A DNA stretch of 36,145 nt from Bacillota bacterium (GCA_021324255.1 JAJPJL010000028.1:1-36145), one strand, 5' to 3'. Positions 8,897 through 17,619 are shown, counted from the first letter of the stretch. Numbers and translations: made by a program. Notes: generated by a model from the letters alone, not told the origin.

Positions 8897-9232
8897 ATGC
8901 CGCGTGCCGCGACGACCTCGGATGTCTTCAATGCGATCGCGGAGCCGCGGCGGCGGGCGATCGTCGATGCGCTCGTAGACGGCAGGGCCCACACGGTCGG
9001 CGAGGTCGCCGAGCGGCTCCGCATTCCACAGCCGGCCGCGTCAAAGCATCTTCGGGTGCTCCGCAGCGTTGGGATCGTGACCGTGAGCCGGCGCGGGCGC
9101 CATCGCTTGTACCGGCTCAACGCGAAGGAACTGAAGCCGGTGCACGACTGGGTCAAGACCTTTGACCGCTTCTGGACGCATCACCTCAGTCGCGTCAAAG
9201 AACGGGCGGAACGCAAGATGACGGCACGATGA
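8897..9232 (+). CDS. ArsR-family winged-helix repressor
   Basis: A 111-residue ArsR/SmtB-type regulator. The N-terminus DVFNAIAEPRRRAIVDALVD, then the HTH TVGEVAERLRIPQPAASKHLRVLR and a wing with VSRRGRHRLYRLN. It has no Cys-x-Cys metal-binding pair, so it is not a metal sensor of the classic kind. The C-terminal FDRFWTHHLSRVKE helix is typical of the subgroup found beside SRPBCC proteins. The ATG at 8897 is chosen because it lies at the predicted transcription start of the strong promoter; the frame upstream has no support. The SRPBCC gene follows by 43 nt. Confidence 0.93.
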   Translation: MPRAATTSDVFNAIAEPRRRAIVDALVDGRAHTVGEVAERLRIPQPAASKHLRVLRSVGIVTVSRRGRHRLYRLNAKELKPVHDWVKTFDRFWTHHLSRVKERAERKMTAR

Positions 9233-9275
9233 GCTCCACCGCACGAGGCAGAGACCAGCACAGGGAGGAGTCGCG

Positions 9276-9755
9276 ATGGTGACAAGCACGCCTGACCAGA
9301 CTGACCGCACGCTAGAGGTGGTGAAGGAGGAGAAGATTTCGGCCCCGATCGGGGTCGTATTCGAGGCGCTCCTGGAGCAACTGGGGCCGCACTTCGACAC
9401 CCCCGAGGGGTCCGCGTTCCCGATGAAACTGGAACCGTGGCCGGGAGGCCGCTGGTACCGAGATCTCGGGGACAATGCGGGCCACCTGTGGGGGCATGTG
9501 CAGGTGATCAAACCTCCCGCGCTCCTGGAGATCTACGGGCCGATGTTCATGTCGTATCCGGTCGCCCAGCACGTGCAGTGGCGGTTGACGGCGGACGGCG
9601 GCGCGACGCGTCTCACCGTGACGCATCGGGCGTTTGGGCCGATCGCTCCGGAGCATCGCGACGGCGTGGGACGGGGATGGAGCCACATTCTCAGCAGGAT
9701 CCGCGAGGCCACAGGGCGCCGCGCGGCGGCGCAGGAGCGGAAGGTCGAGCGATAA
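9276..9755 (+). CDS. SRPBCC (AHSA1-like) domain protein
   Basis: A 159-residue START/Bet v1-like domain protein with the AHSA1 pattern: an early strand (VVKEEKISAPIGVVFEALLE), a middle segment with WPGGRWYRDLG and a VQVIKPPALLEIYGP strand, and a C-terminal helix (RDGVGRGWSHILSRIRE). Such proteins bind hydrophobic ligands in a helix-grip cavity. GGGAGGAG lies 5 nt before the ATG. It is co-transcribed with the ArsR-type repressor, a very common pair in which the SRPBCC protein may bind or process the inducer; the ligand is unknown. Confidence 0.9.
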   Translation: MVTSTPDQTDRTLEVVKEEKISAPIGVVFEALLEQLGPHFDTPEGSAFPMKLEPWPGGRWYRDLGDNAGHLWGHVQVIKPPALLEIYGPMFMSYPVAQHVQWRLTADGGATRLTVTHRAFGPIAPEHRDGVGRGWSHILSRIREATGRRAAAQERKVER

Positions 9756-9900
9756 CCCGCGCGTCGACGGACGCCAGCGTCCCGCACGAGTTCAGATCCG
9801 ACGTCCGCTCGGAAACATCACGTCGCTGCGCGCGCTGCTCGGCACACTCCGACTCTTTGGATAGTCACGGGGAAGCCGCAGCCGTCGCCACGTTCTTACC

Positions 9901-9935
9901 CGGCCCCGACCGGCCAATCCGGCCGGCCGGGGCCG
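9901..9935 (+). terminator. strong GC hairpin after the SRPBCC gene
   Basis: CGGCCCCG (9901-9908) pairs with CGGGGCCG (9928-9935), and CCGGCC (9910-9915) with GGCCGG (9921-9926), around a 5-nt AATCC loop with one A/C mismatch. The 14-bp stem is strong, but no U-run follows, so termination is inferred from position only. Confidence 0.45.
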
Positions 9936-10018
9936 CGCTTTGCGGACCCCGGGACGGCGAGGCGGGCGAGTACTGACCGTACGCAGTTTTCGCCGCGGCA
10001 CCGCGGCGCATCGTTGAA

Positions 10019-10048
10019 TTGACAGCCTCGCGGCTGGGTTGGTACTAT
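10019..10048 (+). promoter_or_regulatory. promoter of the 10.5-15.6 kb transport operon
   Basis: TTGACA (10019-10024), an 18-nt spacer and TACTAT (10043-10048), followed at once by the palindromic operator. The geometry and the TTGACAGCC start match the regulator promoter at 21804-21775 on the other strand. Confidence 0.7.
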
Positions 10049-10068
10049 GCTACTCACCGATGATTAGC
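10049..10068 (+). promoter_or_regulatory. operator for the FCD regulator (copy 1)
   Basis: GCTACTCA, spacer CCGA, then TGATTAGC: an 8-4-8 inverted repeat with one mismatch, lying over the predicted transcription start. Over 25 nt (10047-10071) it is identical at 23 positions to the operator in front of the regulator gene at 21752-21776. A dimeric winged-helix repressor bound here would block initiation. Confidence 0.75.
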
Positions 10069-10472
10069 TATTCCGGCGTTTCGCTGACTTCCGCGTGCGG
10101 CGCCGGCGGCCAGACGGGCGCGGCCCCGGGCCCGCGGCGCGCCGCGGGGGAGGCGGTTCCTCGCGGCGGCCGATGAGACCGCAGGCGCCCGGCGCGCATG
10201 GCTCCACGAGTGTCTCCCCGTCTGACCCGATCGCGGCGCGCACCGATGTGGCGCGAAGCAAGCCCGCGCCGGTCGCCTGCCCTCATGGGCGACGCGCCAC
10301 CGTGTCCTACCTCAGCGCCGGCGCACTTCGGCCCGGCTGCGACGAGCCGGGCCGTCCGGGCTTGTCCGCCCCCGAGATGAGCTGCACCTACCATTGGTAC
10401 TGGTCGTACACGGGGGCCGTGCTGGAGCGGGGCATGGTCGTGAACGTCGAGGTACCCTACTATATGCTGTAA
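10060..10472 (+). pseudogene. probable collapsed regulator-M24 peptidase copy
   Basis: Downstream of the copied promoter an ATG at 10060 begins MISY, the same four residues that open the regulator at 21763, and then diverges. Near the other end, in a frame that stops at 10470-10472, the residues AVLERGMVVNVEVPYYML resemble the C-terminal metal-ligand region of M24 peptidases, normally continued by a G-rich turn and an HVED motif, but the frame stops here. The order (regulator start, then M24 end) is that of the intact genes at 21763-19698. I infer a duplicated unit that lost its middle. The M24 match is only about 20 residues. It now forms the roughly 500-nt leader of the transport operon. 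Confidence 0.4.
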
Positions 10473-10565
10473 CCTGAGACCACGATCGGACGGGGACCGG
10501 AGGGGCGGCGGCCGCGGCGCTCGAAACGCCGCGGCTCGTCAGCAGGACGGAAAGGGGGCGGGACG

Positions 10566-11714
10566 ATGGAACGGGGACGGCGGCACGGCATGACCCGGAG
10601 AGAGCTCCTGCGGCGGGGAGGCGCGGCCGGCGCCGCGATCGGCCTGGGCGCGTGGGGAGGGGTCGCGCTCGGCGCCCCGGGCCGGGCCGCGGCGGCGCCG
10701 GTCGCGGGGGGGCGCAAGGTGCAGCTCACGGAGTTCATCTGGATCGGGGGCGGCCAGGGGGTGGTGCCGAGGGAGGTCAAGGCGTCCTACGAGAAGGCGA
10801 ACCCCAACGTCAACATCGAGCTGTACGAAGGCACGAACGCGGTCACCTACCCGAAGATCGTGGCGCAACGGCAGGTGGATCCCAACAAACCGCTCATCAA
10901 CTTCGGCTTCTTCAACGTCGACGCCCAGACGAAGGGCGAACTCGACGACATCTGGATGAGCCTCGACCCCGCGAAGATCCCCAACATGGCGAACGTCCAC
11001 CCGAGCTACCACCGGCCGCACGACACCGGCATCGGATGGGGCTTCAGCGCCGTGGGGATCCTCTACAACAAGAAACTCGTCAAGGAACCCCCGACCAGCT
11101 GGAACGACCTGTTTGCGCCCCGCTTCAAGGGCAAGGTCATGCTCTTCGACTACGCCTGGGGGTTCAACGGACTGCTGGGGGTCGCCTACGCGAACGGCGG
11201 CGACGCCAAGCACATCGACGCGACGTTCGAGAAGTTCAGCAAGGCGGCGCAGGACGGGCAGTTCCTCGCCCTCTTCACCACCAACGAGCAGGTCAAGGAC
11301 GCCCTGGCGCGCGGCGAGGCCCTGATCGCGCCGTACTTCACCAGTTTTGCGATCACCTGGAACCAGGAGACCCCGGGCGGCAACGGCCCCTTCGCCTACG
11401 CGATCCCCAAGGAGGGCGTCGTGGCTTTCACCTACTACTTCGATATCATCAAGGGCTCCACGCCCGACCAGGTGGCGGTCGCATCGGAGGTGATCAACAC
11501 CTACCTCTCCAAGCCCACGATCGAGCGGTACTGCAACCTCACCGCGACGATCCCCGCGGTGAAAGGCGTCTCGCTGAAGCCCGAACTGCAGCAGGAGGCG
11601 GTCTTCCAGCCGAGCGTGGTGGAGAAGGCGATCCAGCCGGACTGGGTCACCACGAACACGCAGAACAACGCCTGGAAACAGCGGTGGGACCGCGAGGTCA
11701 AGGCCAAGATGTAG
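10566..11714 (+). CDS. ABC transporter substrate-binding protein, spermidine/putrescine type
   Basis: A 382-residue receptor of the family 1 / PotD-like group. The Tat-type signal TRRELLRRGGAAGAAIG (about residues 11-27) is followed by an Ala-rich cleavage region. In the mature part VPREVKASYEKANPNVNIEL, NTGIGWGFSAVGILYN-like and PTSWNDLFAPRFKGKVMLFD segments are typical of polyamine/iron/thiamine-type receptors. GGAAAGGGGG precedes the ATG. It is first in an operon with an ATPase, two permeases and a deacylase. The ligand is unknown; family membership alone does not prove polyamines. Confidence 0.92.
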   Translation: MERGRRHGMTRRELLRRGGAAGAAIGLGAWGGVALGAPGRAAAAPVAGGRKVQLTEFIWIGGGQGVVPREVKASYEKANPNVNIELYEGTNAVTYPKIVAQRQVDPNKPLINFGFFNVDAQTKGELDDIWMSLDPAKIPNMANVHPSYHRPHDTGIGWGFSAVGILYNKKLVKEPPTSWNDLFAPRFKGKVMLFDYAWGFNGLLGVAYANGGDAKHIDATFEKFSKAAQDGQFLALFTTNEQVKDALARGEALIAPYFTSFAITWNQETPGGNGPFAYAIPKEGVVAFTYYFDIIKGSTPDQVAVASEVINTYLSKPTIERYCNLTATIPAVKGVSLKPELQQEAVFQPSVVEKAIQPDWVTTNTQNNAWKQRWDREVKAKM

Positions 11715-11745
11715 CGCCGGCTCCGGCGCGCCCCCGGGCCGTGGC

Positions 11746-12840
11746 ATGACAGCCGCGTCCGCGCCGCCGGCGGTCGACCTGCAGCGCGTCCACAAGCGGT
11801 ACGGACCGGTCCATGCCGTCCGCGACGTGTCGCTCTGCATCCGCGAGGGCGAATTTTTCTCGCTGCTCGGCCCGAGCGGCTGCGGCAAGACCACGGTGCT
11901 GCGCATGATCAGCGGCTTCGAGACGCCCACGGAGGGGCACGTGTATCTGCAGGGGCGGCTCGCGGACACGATCCCACCGTACCGCCGGGACACGAACCTC
12001 ATCTTCCAGCACCTCGCGCTGTTTCCGCACCTCGACGTCTACGACAACATCGCGTTCGGGCTGCGGTTGCGGCGGCTGCCCCGCGACGAGATCGGCCGCA
12101 AGGTGCGCGGCGCCCTGGAGCTCGTGGATCTCGCCGGGTACGAGTCCCGCCGGATCCACCAGCTCAGCGGCGGACAGAAGCAGCGCATCGCGATCGCCCG
12201 CGCGCTCGTCAACGAACCCGGGGTGCTCCTGCTCGACGAGCCGCTGGGGGCGCTCGACCTCCGCCTGCGGATGCAAATGCAGGTGGAGCTGAAGCAGATC
12301 CAGCACCGGGTAGGGACCACGTTCGTCTACGTCACGCACGACCAGACCGAGGCCCTGACGATGTCCGACCGGATCGCGGTCATGAACCACGGCACGGTGG
12401 AGCAGATCGGGACCGGCCGCGAGGTCTACGAGCGGCCGCGCACGCGGTTCGTGGCGACGTTCCTCGGCGACAGCAACCTGTTCGAGGCGCGCGTCGAAGC
12501 GCGCGGCCCCGGCGAGACCCTGCTCCGCGCCGCCGGCCAGCGTCTGGTCGCGCCGCCCGCCGCGGCGGGCGCCGGGGACGCGGTGGTGCTGTGCGTGCGG
12601 CCGGAGCGCGTGCGGCTCCTGGCGCCCACCGGCCCGGCGCCCGCCGGCTACGAGAACCGGATCGACGCCCGGGTCCAGGACGTGATCTTCAAGGGAGCCT
12701 TCATCGAGTACCGGCTCGCGGCCGCCTGGGGCGCGCCCCTCATCGCGCAGGTCCACGCGGACGGGGCTGCGGCCATCGAGCGCGGCGCCGCGGTGATCGT
12801 CGCGTGGCGCCGGGACGACGGGGTGGTCCTCACCGAATGA
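11746..12840 (+). CDS. ABC transporter ATPase, PotA type
   Basis: A 364-residue ATPase driving the importer. Walker A GPSGCGKTT (42-50), Q-loop Gln88 in FQHLALFPHL, signature LSGGQ (140-144), Walker B LLLDE (Asp164, Glu165) and switch His198 in YVTHDQTEA are all present. The C-terminal third (about 250-360) is a TOBE regulatory domain typical of PotA/UgpC-type subunits. It lies 31 nt after the receptor gene, with no obvious ribosome site. Its stop overlaps the next start as ATGA (12837-12840). Confidence 0.95.
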   Translation: MTAASAPPAVDLQRVHKRYGPVHAVRDVSLCIREGEFFSLLGPSGCGKTTVLRMISGFETPTEGHVYLQGRLADTIPPYRRDTNLIFQHLALFPHLDVYDNIAFGLRLRRLPRDEIGRKVRGALELVDLAGYESRRIHQLSGGQKQRIAIARALVNEPGVLLLDEPLGALDLRLRMQMQVELKQIQHRVGTTFVYVTHDQTEALTMSDRIAVMNHGTVEQIGTGREVYERPRTRFVATFLGDSNLFEARVEARGPGETLLRAAGQRLVAPPAAAGAGDAVVLCVRPERVRLLAPTGPAPAGYENRIDARVQDVIFKGAFIEYRLAAAWGAPLIAQVHADGAAAIERGAAVIVAWRRDDGVVLTE

Positions 12841-13733
12841 ACGCCGCGGCCGCGCCGGGGCGCACCGGCTGGGCGCGCGGCCGCGCGCTCGTCGTGCCCG
12901 GGCTCCTCGGCCCCGCGGTGGTGTTCATCGCGGGCCTCCTGCTGACCGCGCTCGGCATCCTGCTCGTCAACAGCGCCTACCACTTCACCGGCACCCGCAT
13001 CGAGCCGCGGGCCACGTTCGAGGCTTACCGGCGGTTCTTCACCGACCCTTTCTACGCCGGGGTGGTCTGGGAAGAGATCCGTCTCGCCGTCACCACCACC
13101 GCGATCTGCCTGGCCATCGGCTACCCGACCGCGTACGCCATCGCCAAGATCCGGCGGCCCAACTGGGTGATCGCCGCCTACATCCTGGTCTTCTCCCCGC
13201 TGCTCACGAGCAGCATCGTCCGCGCGTACGGATGGCTGGTGATCCTCTCCCGCGGCGGGCTCGTGAACTGGCTGCTGACCGTGACGCACCTCGTCGCGGG
13301 GCCGGTGCGCCTGGTCTTCAACTTCACGGGGGTGGCGATCGCGCTCGTCCACGTGCTGCTGCCGTTCACCGTGTTTCCGATCCTCAGCATCCTGCTGCGC
13401 ATGGATCCCGCGCTGCGGGAGGCGTCGGCCGACCTGGGCGCGACGCGAGCACAGACGTTCCTCCGGGTGACGTGGCCGCTGTCGTTCCCCGGGCTGTACG
13501 CGGCCGCGCAGCTCACGTTCGTGCTGGCGATGAACGCCTATGTCACCCCGCAACTGTTGGGCGGCGGGCGCGTCCAGGTCCTCCCGCTGCTCATCTACGA
13601 GAACATCTCGGACCTCAACTGGCCCCTCGCGGCCGTGGAGGCGATCGTCCTCATCACGCTGGTCTGGACCGCGATGTTCGCCTCCAACGTGCTCTTCCGC
13701 CGCCGCCTGGCCGCGGCCGGTGAGCGCGAATGA
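12837..13733 (+). CDS. ABC transporter permease, PotB type
   Basis: A 298-residue membrane permease with about six hydrophobic segments, beginning after a short Arg-containing tail (LVVPGLLGPAVVFIAGLLL). The EAA loop REASADLGATRAQTFLRVTW lies in the C-terminal half. The ATG at 12837 overlaps the ATPase stop by 4 nt, and its own stop overlaps the next start (13730-13733), so the three proteins are translationally coupled. An in-frame extension upstream to 12591 is antisense-free but lies inside the ATPase gene and is rejected. Confidence 0.94.
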   Translation: MNAAAAPGRTGWARGRALVVPGLLGPAVVFIAGLLLTALGILLVNSAYHFTGTRIEPRATFEAYRRFFTDPFYAGVVWEEIRLAVTTTAICLAIGYPTAYAIAKIRRPNWVIAAYILVFSPLLTSSIVRAYGWLVILSRGGLVNWLLTVTHLVAGPVRLVFNFTGVAIALVHVLLPFTVFPILSILLRMDPALREASADLGATRAQTFLRVTWPLSFPGLYAAAQLTFVLAMNAYVTPQLLGGGRVQVLPLLIYENISDLNWPLAAVEAIVLITLVWTAMFASNVLFRRRLAAAGERE

Positions 13734-14545
13734 CCGCCGCCAGGCGGGACCCCGTCACCCTGGCCCTGTGGGCCTTCCTGGGCGCGGTGGGGCTCTACAT
13801 GCTCGCACCGCTGATTTTCGTGACGATCGACTCGTTCAACCCGTCCACCTACGGGACGTTCCCGCTGCCGGGCGTGACACTGCGCTGGTACGCCAACGTG
13901 CTGCAGGTGCCGGAGTTCCGGGCGGGACTCGTCAACTCGCTGGTCGTGGCCGTCGGCGCCACCGCGGTCGCCGTCACGCTGGGCACGCTCGCCGCCTACG
14001 GGCTGACGCGCTACCGCTTCCGCCACCGCGAGCTCGCGCGCTCCTTCCTCCTCCTCCCCATCATCGTGCCGGCGATCGTCTTCGGGGCCGCGCTCTTCCT
14101 GCTCTACATCCGCATCGGCCTCTACGGCACCCGCACCGGGCTCGTGCTGGGCCACGCGCTGCTCGGCCTGCCGTTCGTGATGTCCATCACGGCCGCCAAC
14201 CTGCAGACCGCGGGCCGAGAGTACGAGGAGGCCGCGATGGATCTCGGGGCCAACCCGATCGTCACGTTCTTCCTGGTCACGCTCCCGACCATCCGGCCCG
14301 GCCTGATCGTGAGCGCGCTGTTCGCGTTCGTGACGTCGTGGGACCAGGTGGAGGTCTCGCTGTTCATCACGCGGCCCCGCAACAACACCCTGCCGATCGC
14401 GATGTTCAACTACGAGCAGAACTACCAGGACCCCACGCTGGCGGCGATCTCCGCGATCCTCATCGCGTTCGCCGTCGTCCTGGTCCTGGTGGCGGTCTCG
14501 ATCCTCAAGACGCACGAGTACCGGCGGCTCGTCGAGCGGGAGTAG
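13730..14545 (+). CDS. ABC transporter permease, PotC type
   Basis: A 271-residue permease, partner of the PotB-type subunit. It has six hydrophobic segments. The EAA loop EYEEAAMDLGANPIVTFF is present at roughly 165-182. LITPRN-like FITRPRNNTLPIAMF is typical of PotC/PhnV relatives. The ATG overlaps the previous stop as ATGA. The deacylase gene follows by 32 nt. Confidence 0.94.
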   Translation: MTAARRDPVTLALWAFLGAVGLYMLAPLIFVTIDSFNPSTYGTFPLPGVTLRWYANVLQVPEFRAGLVNSLVVAVGATAVAVTLGTLAAYGLTRYRFRHRELARSFLLLPIIVPAIVFGAALFLLYIRIGLYGTRTGLVLGHALLGLPFVMSITAANLQTAGREYEEAAMDLGANPIVTFFLVTLPTIRPGLIVSALFAFVTSWDQVEVSLFITRPRNNTLPIAMFNYEQNYQDPTLAAISAILIAFAVVLVLVAVSILKTHEYRRLVERE

Positions 14546-14577
14546 CGCCCGGCGCGCCGCGAGGAGGCCACGGACGC

Positions 14578-15567
14578 ATGAGCCAGCCGTTCGAGATCGG
14601 CACGGTCCGGGTCGGCCCGGGCAACCTCGGGACGGGGTACATCGACAGCGCCTACCTGCGCGACGGGACGCGCGTGCGCATCCCGCTCGTCGTCGCGCAC
14701 GGCGCCGCCCCCGGGCCCATGCTGTGGGTGGGGTCCGCCGTGCACGGCGACGAGATCCCTGGGTGCGAGGTCATCCGCCGCCTGATGCGGGAACGGCTGG
14801 ACCCGCGCGCGCTCCGCGGCACGGTCGTCGCGGCCCCGGTACAGCATCCGGTGGCGTTCCTCACCTGCGCCCGGCTCACGGTCCACGACGGCGTGAACAT
14901 CAACCGCGTGTTCCCCGGGGACGCCGCGGGCACGCTGACGCAGCGCGTCGCCCACGACCTCTTCCACCAGGGGGTCGCGCGCTCGGACGCGGTGCTCGAC
15001 ATCCACTCCAACGCCATCGGCGCCGTCTGCTTCAACATCGTCCGCACCGGCGGGTCCGGGCCGGCGTGGGACGGGCAATGGACGCTGGCCAACGCCTTCG
15101 GCATCAGCGTCTCGGTCGGGCCCGTCGGGCAACTGGGTCTCGCCGGCACCCTGCAGGACGCGGCGATCCAGGCCGGCAAGCCCGCGCTGACGGTCGAGTT
15201 GTCGGGCGGATACGTGTGGGAGGAACCGTCGGTCCGCGCGGGGCTCCTCGGCGTCCTCAACGTGATGAAGGCGCTCGGGATGCTCGATGGGGCCCCGGAG
15301 CCGCAGACGGAGGTCCCGGTCATCCCAGGGCGGCTCACGAACCGCCGCTACCTCGTCTGCGACAAGGGTGGCCTGGTCCGGCCGCTCCGGCCGCTCGGCT
15401 CCAAAGTGGCCGCGGGCGAGCCCGTCGCGGTGCTCTACGACGTGTTCGGGGAGGCGGTGGAAACGATCGCCAGCCCGATCGACGGGTGGGTCATCACCTA
15501 CCCGGTCGCCGGCAACCGCACCGCGGTGAGCGGCGACACCGTGGCGTTCGTGTTCGGGACGGCGTAG
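14578..15567 (+). CDS. succinylglutamate desuccinylase/aspartoacylase-family deacylase
   Basis: A 329-residue zinc hydrolase. Ligands His56 and Glu59 in VHGDEIPG, His143 in DIHSN, an arginine anchor in NINRVFPG (107-114) and catalytic Glu207 in VELSGG are all visible. The C-terminal part (about 250-329) resembles the biotinyl-lipoyl-like beta domain found after AstE-type catalytic domains (PLGSKVAAGEPVAVLYD). GAGGAGG lies upstream of the ATG. As the last gene of the importer operon it probably removes an acyl group from the imported compound. It is a distant paralogue of the 6875-7810 product. Confidence 0.9.
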   Translation: MSQPFEIGTVRVGPGNLGTGYIDSAYLRDGTRVRIPLVVAHGAAPGPMLWVGSAVHGDEIPGCEVIRRLMRERLDPRALRGTVVAAPVQHPVAFLTCARLTVHDGVNINRVFPGDAAGTLTQRVAHDLFHQGVARSDAVLDIHSNAIGAVCFNIVRTGGSGPAWDGQWTLANAFGISVSVGPVGQLGLAGTLQDAAIQAGKPALTVELSGGYVWEEPSVRAGLLGVLNVMKALGMLDGAPEPQTEVPVIPGRLTNRRYLVCDKGGLVRPLRPLGSKVAAGEPVAVLYDVFGEAVETIASPIDGWVITYPVAGNRTAVSGDTVAFVFGTA

Positions 15568-15570
15568 CCG

Positions 15571-15588
15571 CGGCCGGTCAGCCGGCCG
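15571..15588. terminator. GC hairpin between convergent operons
   Basis: CGGCCGG (15571-15577), loop TCAG, CCGGCCG (15582-15588). The 7-bp stem sits in the 33-nt gap between two converging operons and could stop transcription from both sides. There is no U-run, so this is tentative. Confidence 0.4.
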
Positions 15589-15600
15589 GCCCCGCCCGGG

Positions 15601-17619
15601 TCACGCGCGTCGGGACGGCGTGGCCGCGGGCGCGATGCGGTCGCGGGACGCCCCGGCCATGCCCTCGGCGAGCCCCCGCACGACCGCCGCCAGCTCCTCC
15701 GGCGCGGGGACGCGGCCCGTCGCGGCGCGCCGGTCCACGTCTGCCATCGCCCGCTGTTTGAGGTAGTTGCGCAGCGGGAGCGGACGCTCCATGAGCGCCC
15801 GGTTGAGAGCCGTCTGCATCGCGTCCGTCCACACGGCCTCGAAGGCGTCCCGCTCCGGACCGAAGACGAACGGCGTCCGCCGGGGCGGCCGGCTACGGCG
15901 GAGGACCTCGGTCCCGGCCGGGTCGACGCGGCCGGCGGCGACCGCCACGCCGTAGTCGCGTCGTGCCGCCTCGGGGGACACGAGGCCGCGCCGCACGTCC
16001 GCGGCCACTGCCTCGGGGTCGCGCTCGTAGGGGTCGCCGTACCCGCCCCCGCCCTGCGAGAGGAACGTGACCGTGTCCCCGGGCTGCAGCAGCAGTTCAT
16101 CGATGCGGCCGGTGGGCGCCGCCTCCGGCGTGCCCAGGTTCTTCACGGCGGTGCCGTTCTCGCCAGGCAGCCCGCCGAGCCGGCCCCACGGCCGGAACTG
16201 CATCCGCTCCATGCCGCGCGCGGTCATCACCGTGTCCGGCGCGAACACTCGCACCGTGAGCTCGATGCCGGTGCCCCCGCGGTACCGGCCAGCGCCGCCC
16301 GAGTCCGGGCGCAGCCCGTACCGCTCGATCAGGATCGGCATGTCGGTCTCCAGCGTTTCCGCGGGGACGTTCCGGAGGTAGCCCACGGAAAAGTCCATCC
16401 CGTCGATCCCGTCGCGCATCGGGCGCGCCCCCGAGCCCCCACAGATCGGCTGCACCACGCCGACCTGGCGCTTGCCGGTGCGCACGTCGTCCATCGCCAG
16501 CAGCACAATGCAGGCCTGGCCGGCGCCGACCGCCGGCAACCGGTCCGGCTGGGCCTGGCTCAGCGCGCCGATCACGACGTCCATGAGCCGGATGAACGTC
16601 GCGGCGCGCACGCCGCAGGCGGCCGGCGGCTCGGGGTTCAGGACGCTGCCGGCCGGCGCGCGGTTCCGGACCATCCGCACCATCCCGGTGTTCCACGGGC
16701 ATGCCGGGTCGAGGGTCCGGAAGTACCGCACCAGCGACGGGACGAGCATGTAGTGGCCCTGCTTGTCGCAGGACGGCAGGTTGAAGGCGGCGCGCACCTG
16801 GGGGTCGGTGCCCTCGAAGTCCATGAGGATCTCGTCACCGCGCACGACCAGCCGGCAGCGCAGCCGGATCGGGTAGCCGCCGGGGCCGCCCTCCAGATAG
16901 TCCCAGAACGTGTACGCTCCGTCCGGGATCTCCCGGATCATCGCCCGCACCCGGCGCTCCGCGTAGGCCAGCAGGTCCTGGATTCCCTGCTCGACCTCGG
17001 CGGCGCCGTAGCGGGCCACGAGCTCGTGCAGGCGGCGCTCGCCGGTGTGGAGCGACGCCATGAGCGCCCGCAGGTCACCCCAGTTCTGCTCCGGGATGCG
17101 GCAGTTGTCGAGAAAGATGCGCAGGATCTGCTCGTTGAGCCGCCCGCGCTCGTAGAGCTTCACGGGGGCGATCCGGACGCCCTCCTGGAAGATGTCGTAG
17201 CAGGTCGGCGAGATGCTGCCCGGTACCTTCCCGCCGACGTCCGAGCTGTGCACGAAGCAACAGCCGAACGCGATGATCCGCCCGTCCGCGAAGATCGGCT
17301 TGACGAGGAACACGTCCGCGAGGTGCGTGGACATCCCGGCCGTCGCGTACGGGTCGTTGGTGATGACGATGTCGCCCTCGTGCCACTCCGGGACCGCGGC
17401 CACGACACCCTCCCCGGGGATGCCGAGCGACAGGTTGACGCCGGTCACGACCGGCGACCCGAACGTCTCGCCGGCGGGCGAGAGCAGAAACGTCCCGAAG
17501 TCCGCCGTCTCCTTCACGAAGACGGTGAACCCCGTGCGCAGCACGACGTTTGCCATCTCCTCCGCGATCGCCTGGATCCGGTTCTTGAAGATCTCGAGGA
17601 ACACCGGGTCCGTGGTCAT
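15601..17619 (-). CDS. hydantoinase B / 5-oxoprolinase-type subunit
   Basis: A 672-residue HyuB-family protein. ATG 17619 overlaps the stop of the HyuA gene as ATGA (17616-17619). Family motifs: DPVFLEIFKNRIQAIAEEM at the N-terminus, NDPY (88-91), HLADV (99-103), HSSDVGG (124-130). The C-terminal region contains GGGGYGDPYERDP, typical of the family. HyuA and HyuB together hydrolyse cyclic imides or lactams (hydantoins, N-methylhydantoin, 5-oxoproline) with ATP, or carboxylate ketones in the acetone carboxylase branch. The open frame continues upstream to 18660, but that part is antisense-free shadow of HyuA in another frame. Confidence 0.93.
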   Translation of the reverse strand: MTTDPVFLEIFKNRIQAIAEEMANVVLRTGFTVFVKETADFGTFLLSPAGETFGSPVVTGVNLSLGIPGEGVVAAVPEWHEGDIVITNDPYATAGMSTHLADVFLVKPIFADGRIIAFGCCFVHSSDVGGKVPGSISPTCYDIFQEGVRIAPVKLYERGRLNEQILRIFLDNCRIPEQNWGDLRALMASLHTGERRLHELVARYGAAEVEQGIQDLLAYAERRVRAMIREIPDGAYTFWDYLEGGPGGYPIRLRCRLVVRGDEILMDFEGTDPQVRAAFNLPSCDKQGHYMLVPSLVRYFRTLDPACPWNTGMVRMVRNRAPAGSVLNPEPPAACGVRAATFIRLMDVVIGALSQAQPDRLPAVGAGQACIVLLAMDDVRTGKRQVGVVQPICGGSGARPMRDGIDGMDFSVGYLRNVPAETLETDMPILIERYGLRPDSGGAGRYRGGTGIELTVRVFAPDTVMTARGMERMQFRPWGRLGGLPGENGTAVKNLGTPEAAPTGRIDELLLQPGDTVTFLSQGGGGYGDPYERDPEAVAADVRRGLVSPEAARRDYGVAVAAGRVDPAGTEVLRRSRPPRRTPFVFGPERDAFEAVWTDAMQTALNRALMERPLPLRNYLKQRAMADVDRRAATGRVPAPEELAAVVRGLAEGMAGASRDRIAPAATPSRRA

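Noticed and set aside
9901-9935. GC hairpin as a small RNA or riboswitch
   Set aside because: It is a simple stem with a tiny loop after a gene end; a terminator is the simpler reading.
10539-12756. Long minus-strand frames over the receptor and ATPase genes
   Set aside because: They are antisense to genes with clear motifs and have no ribosome sites or family features.
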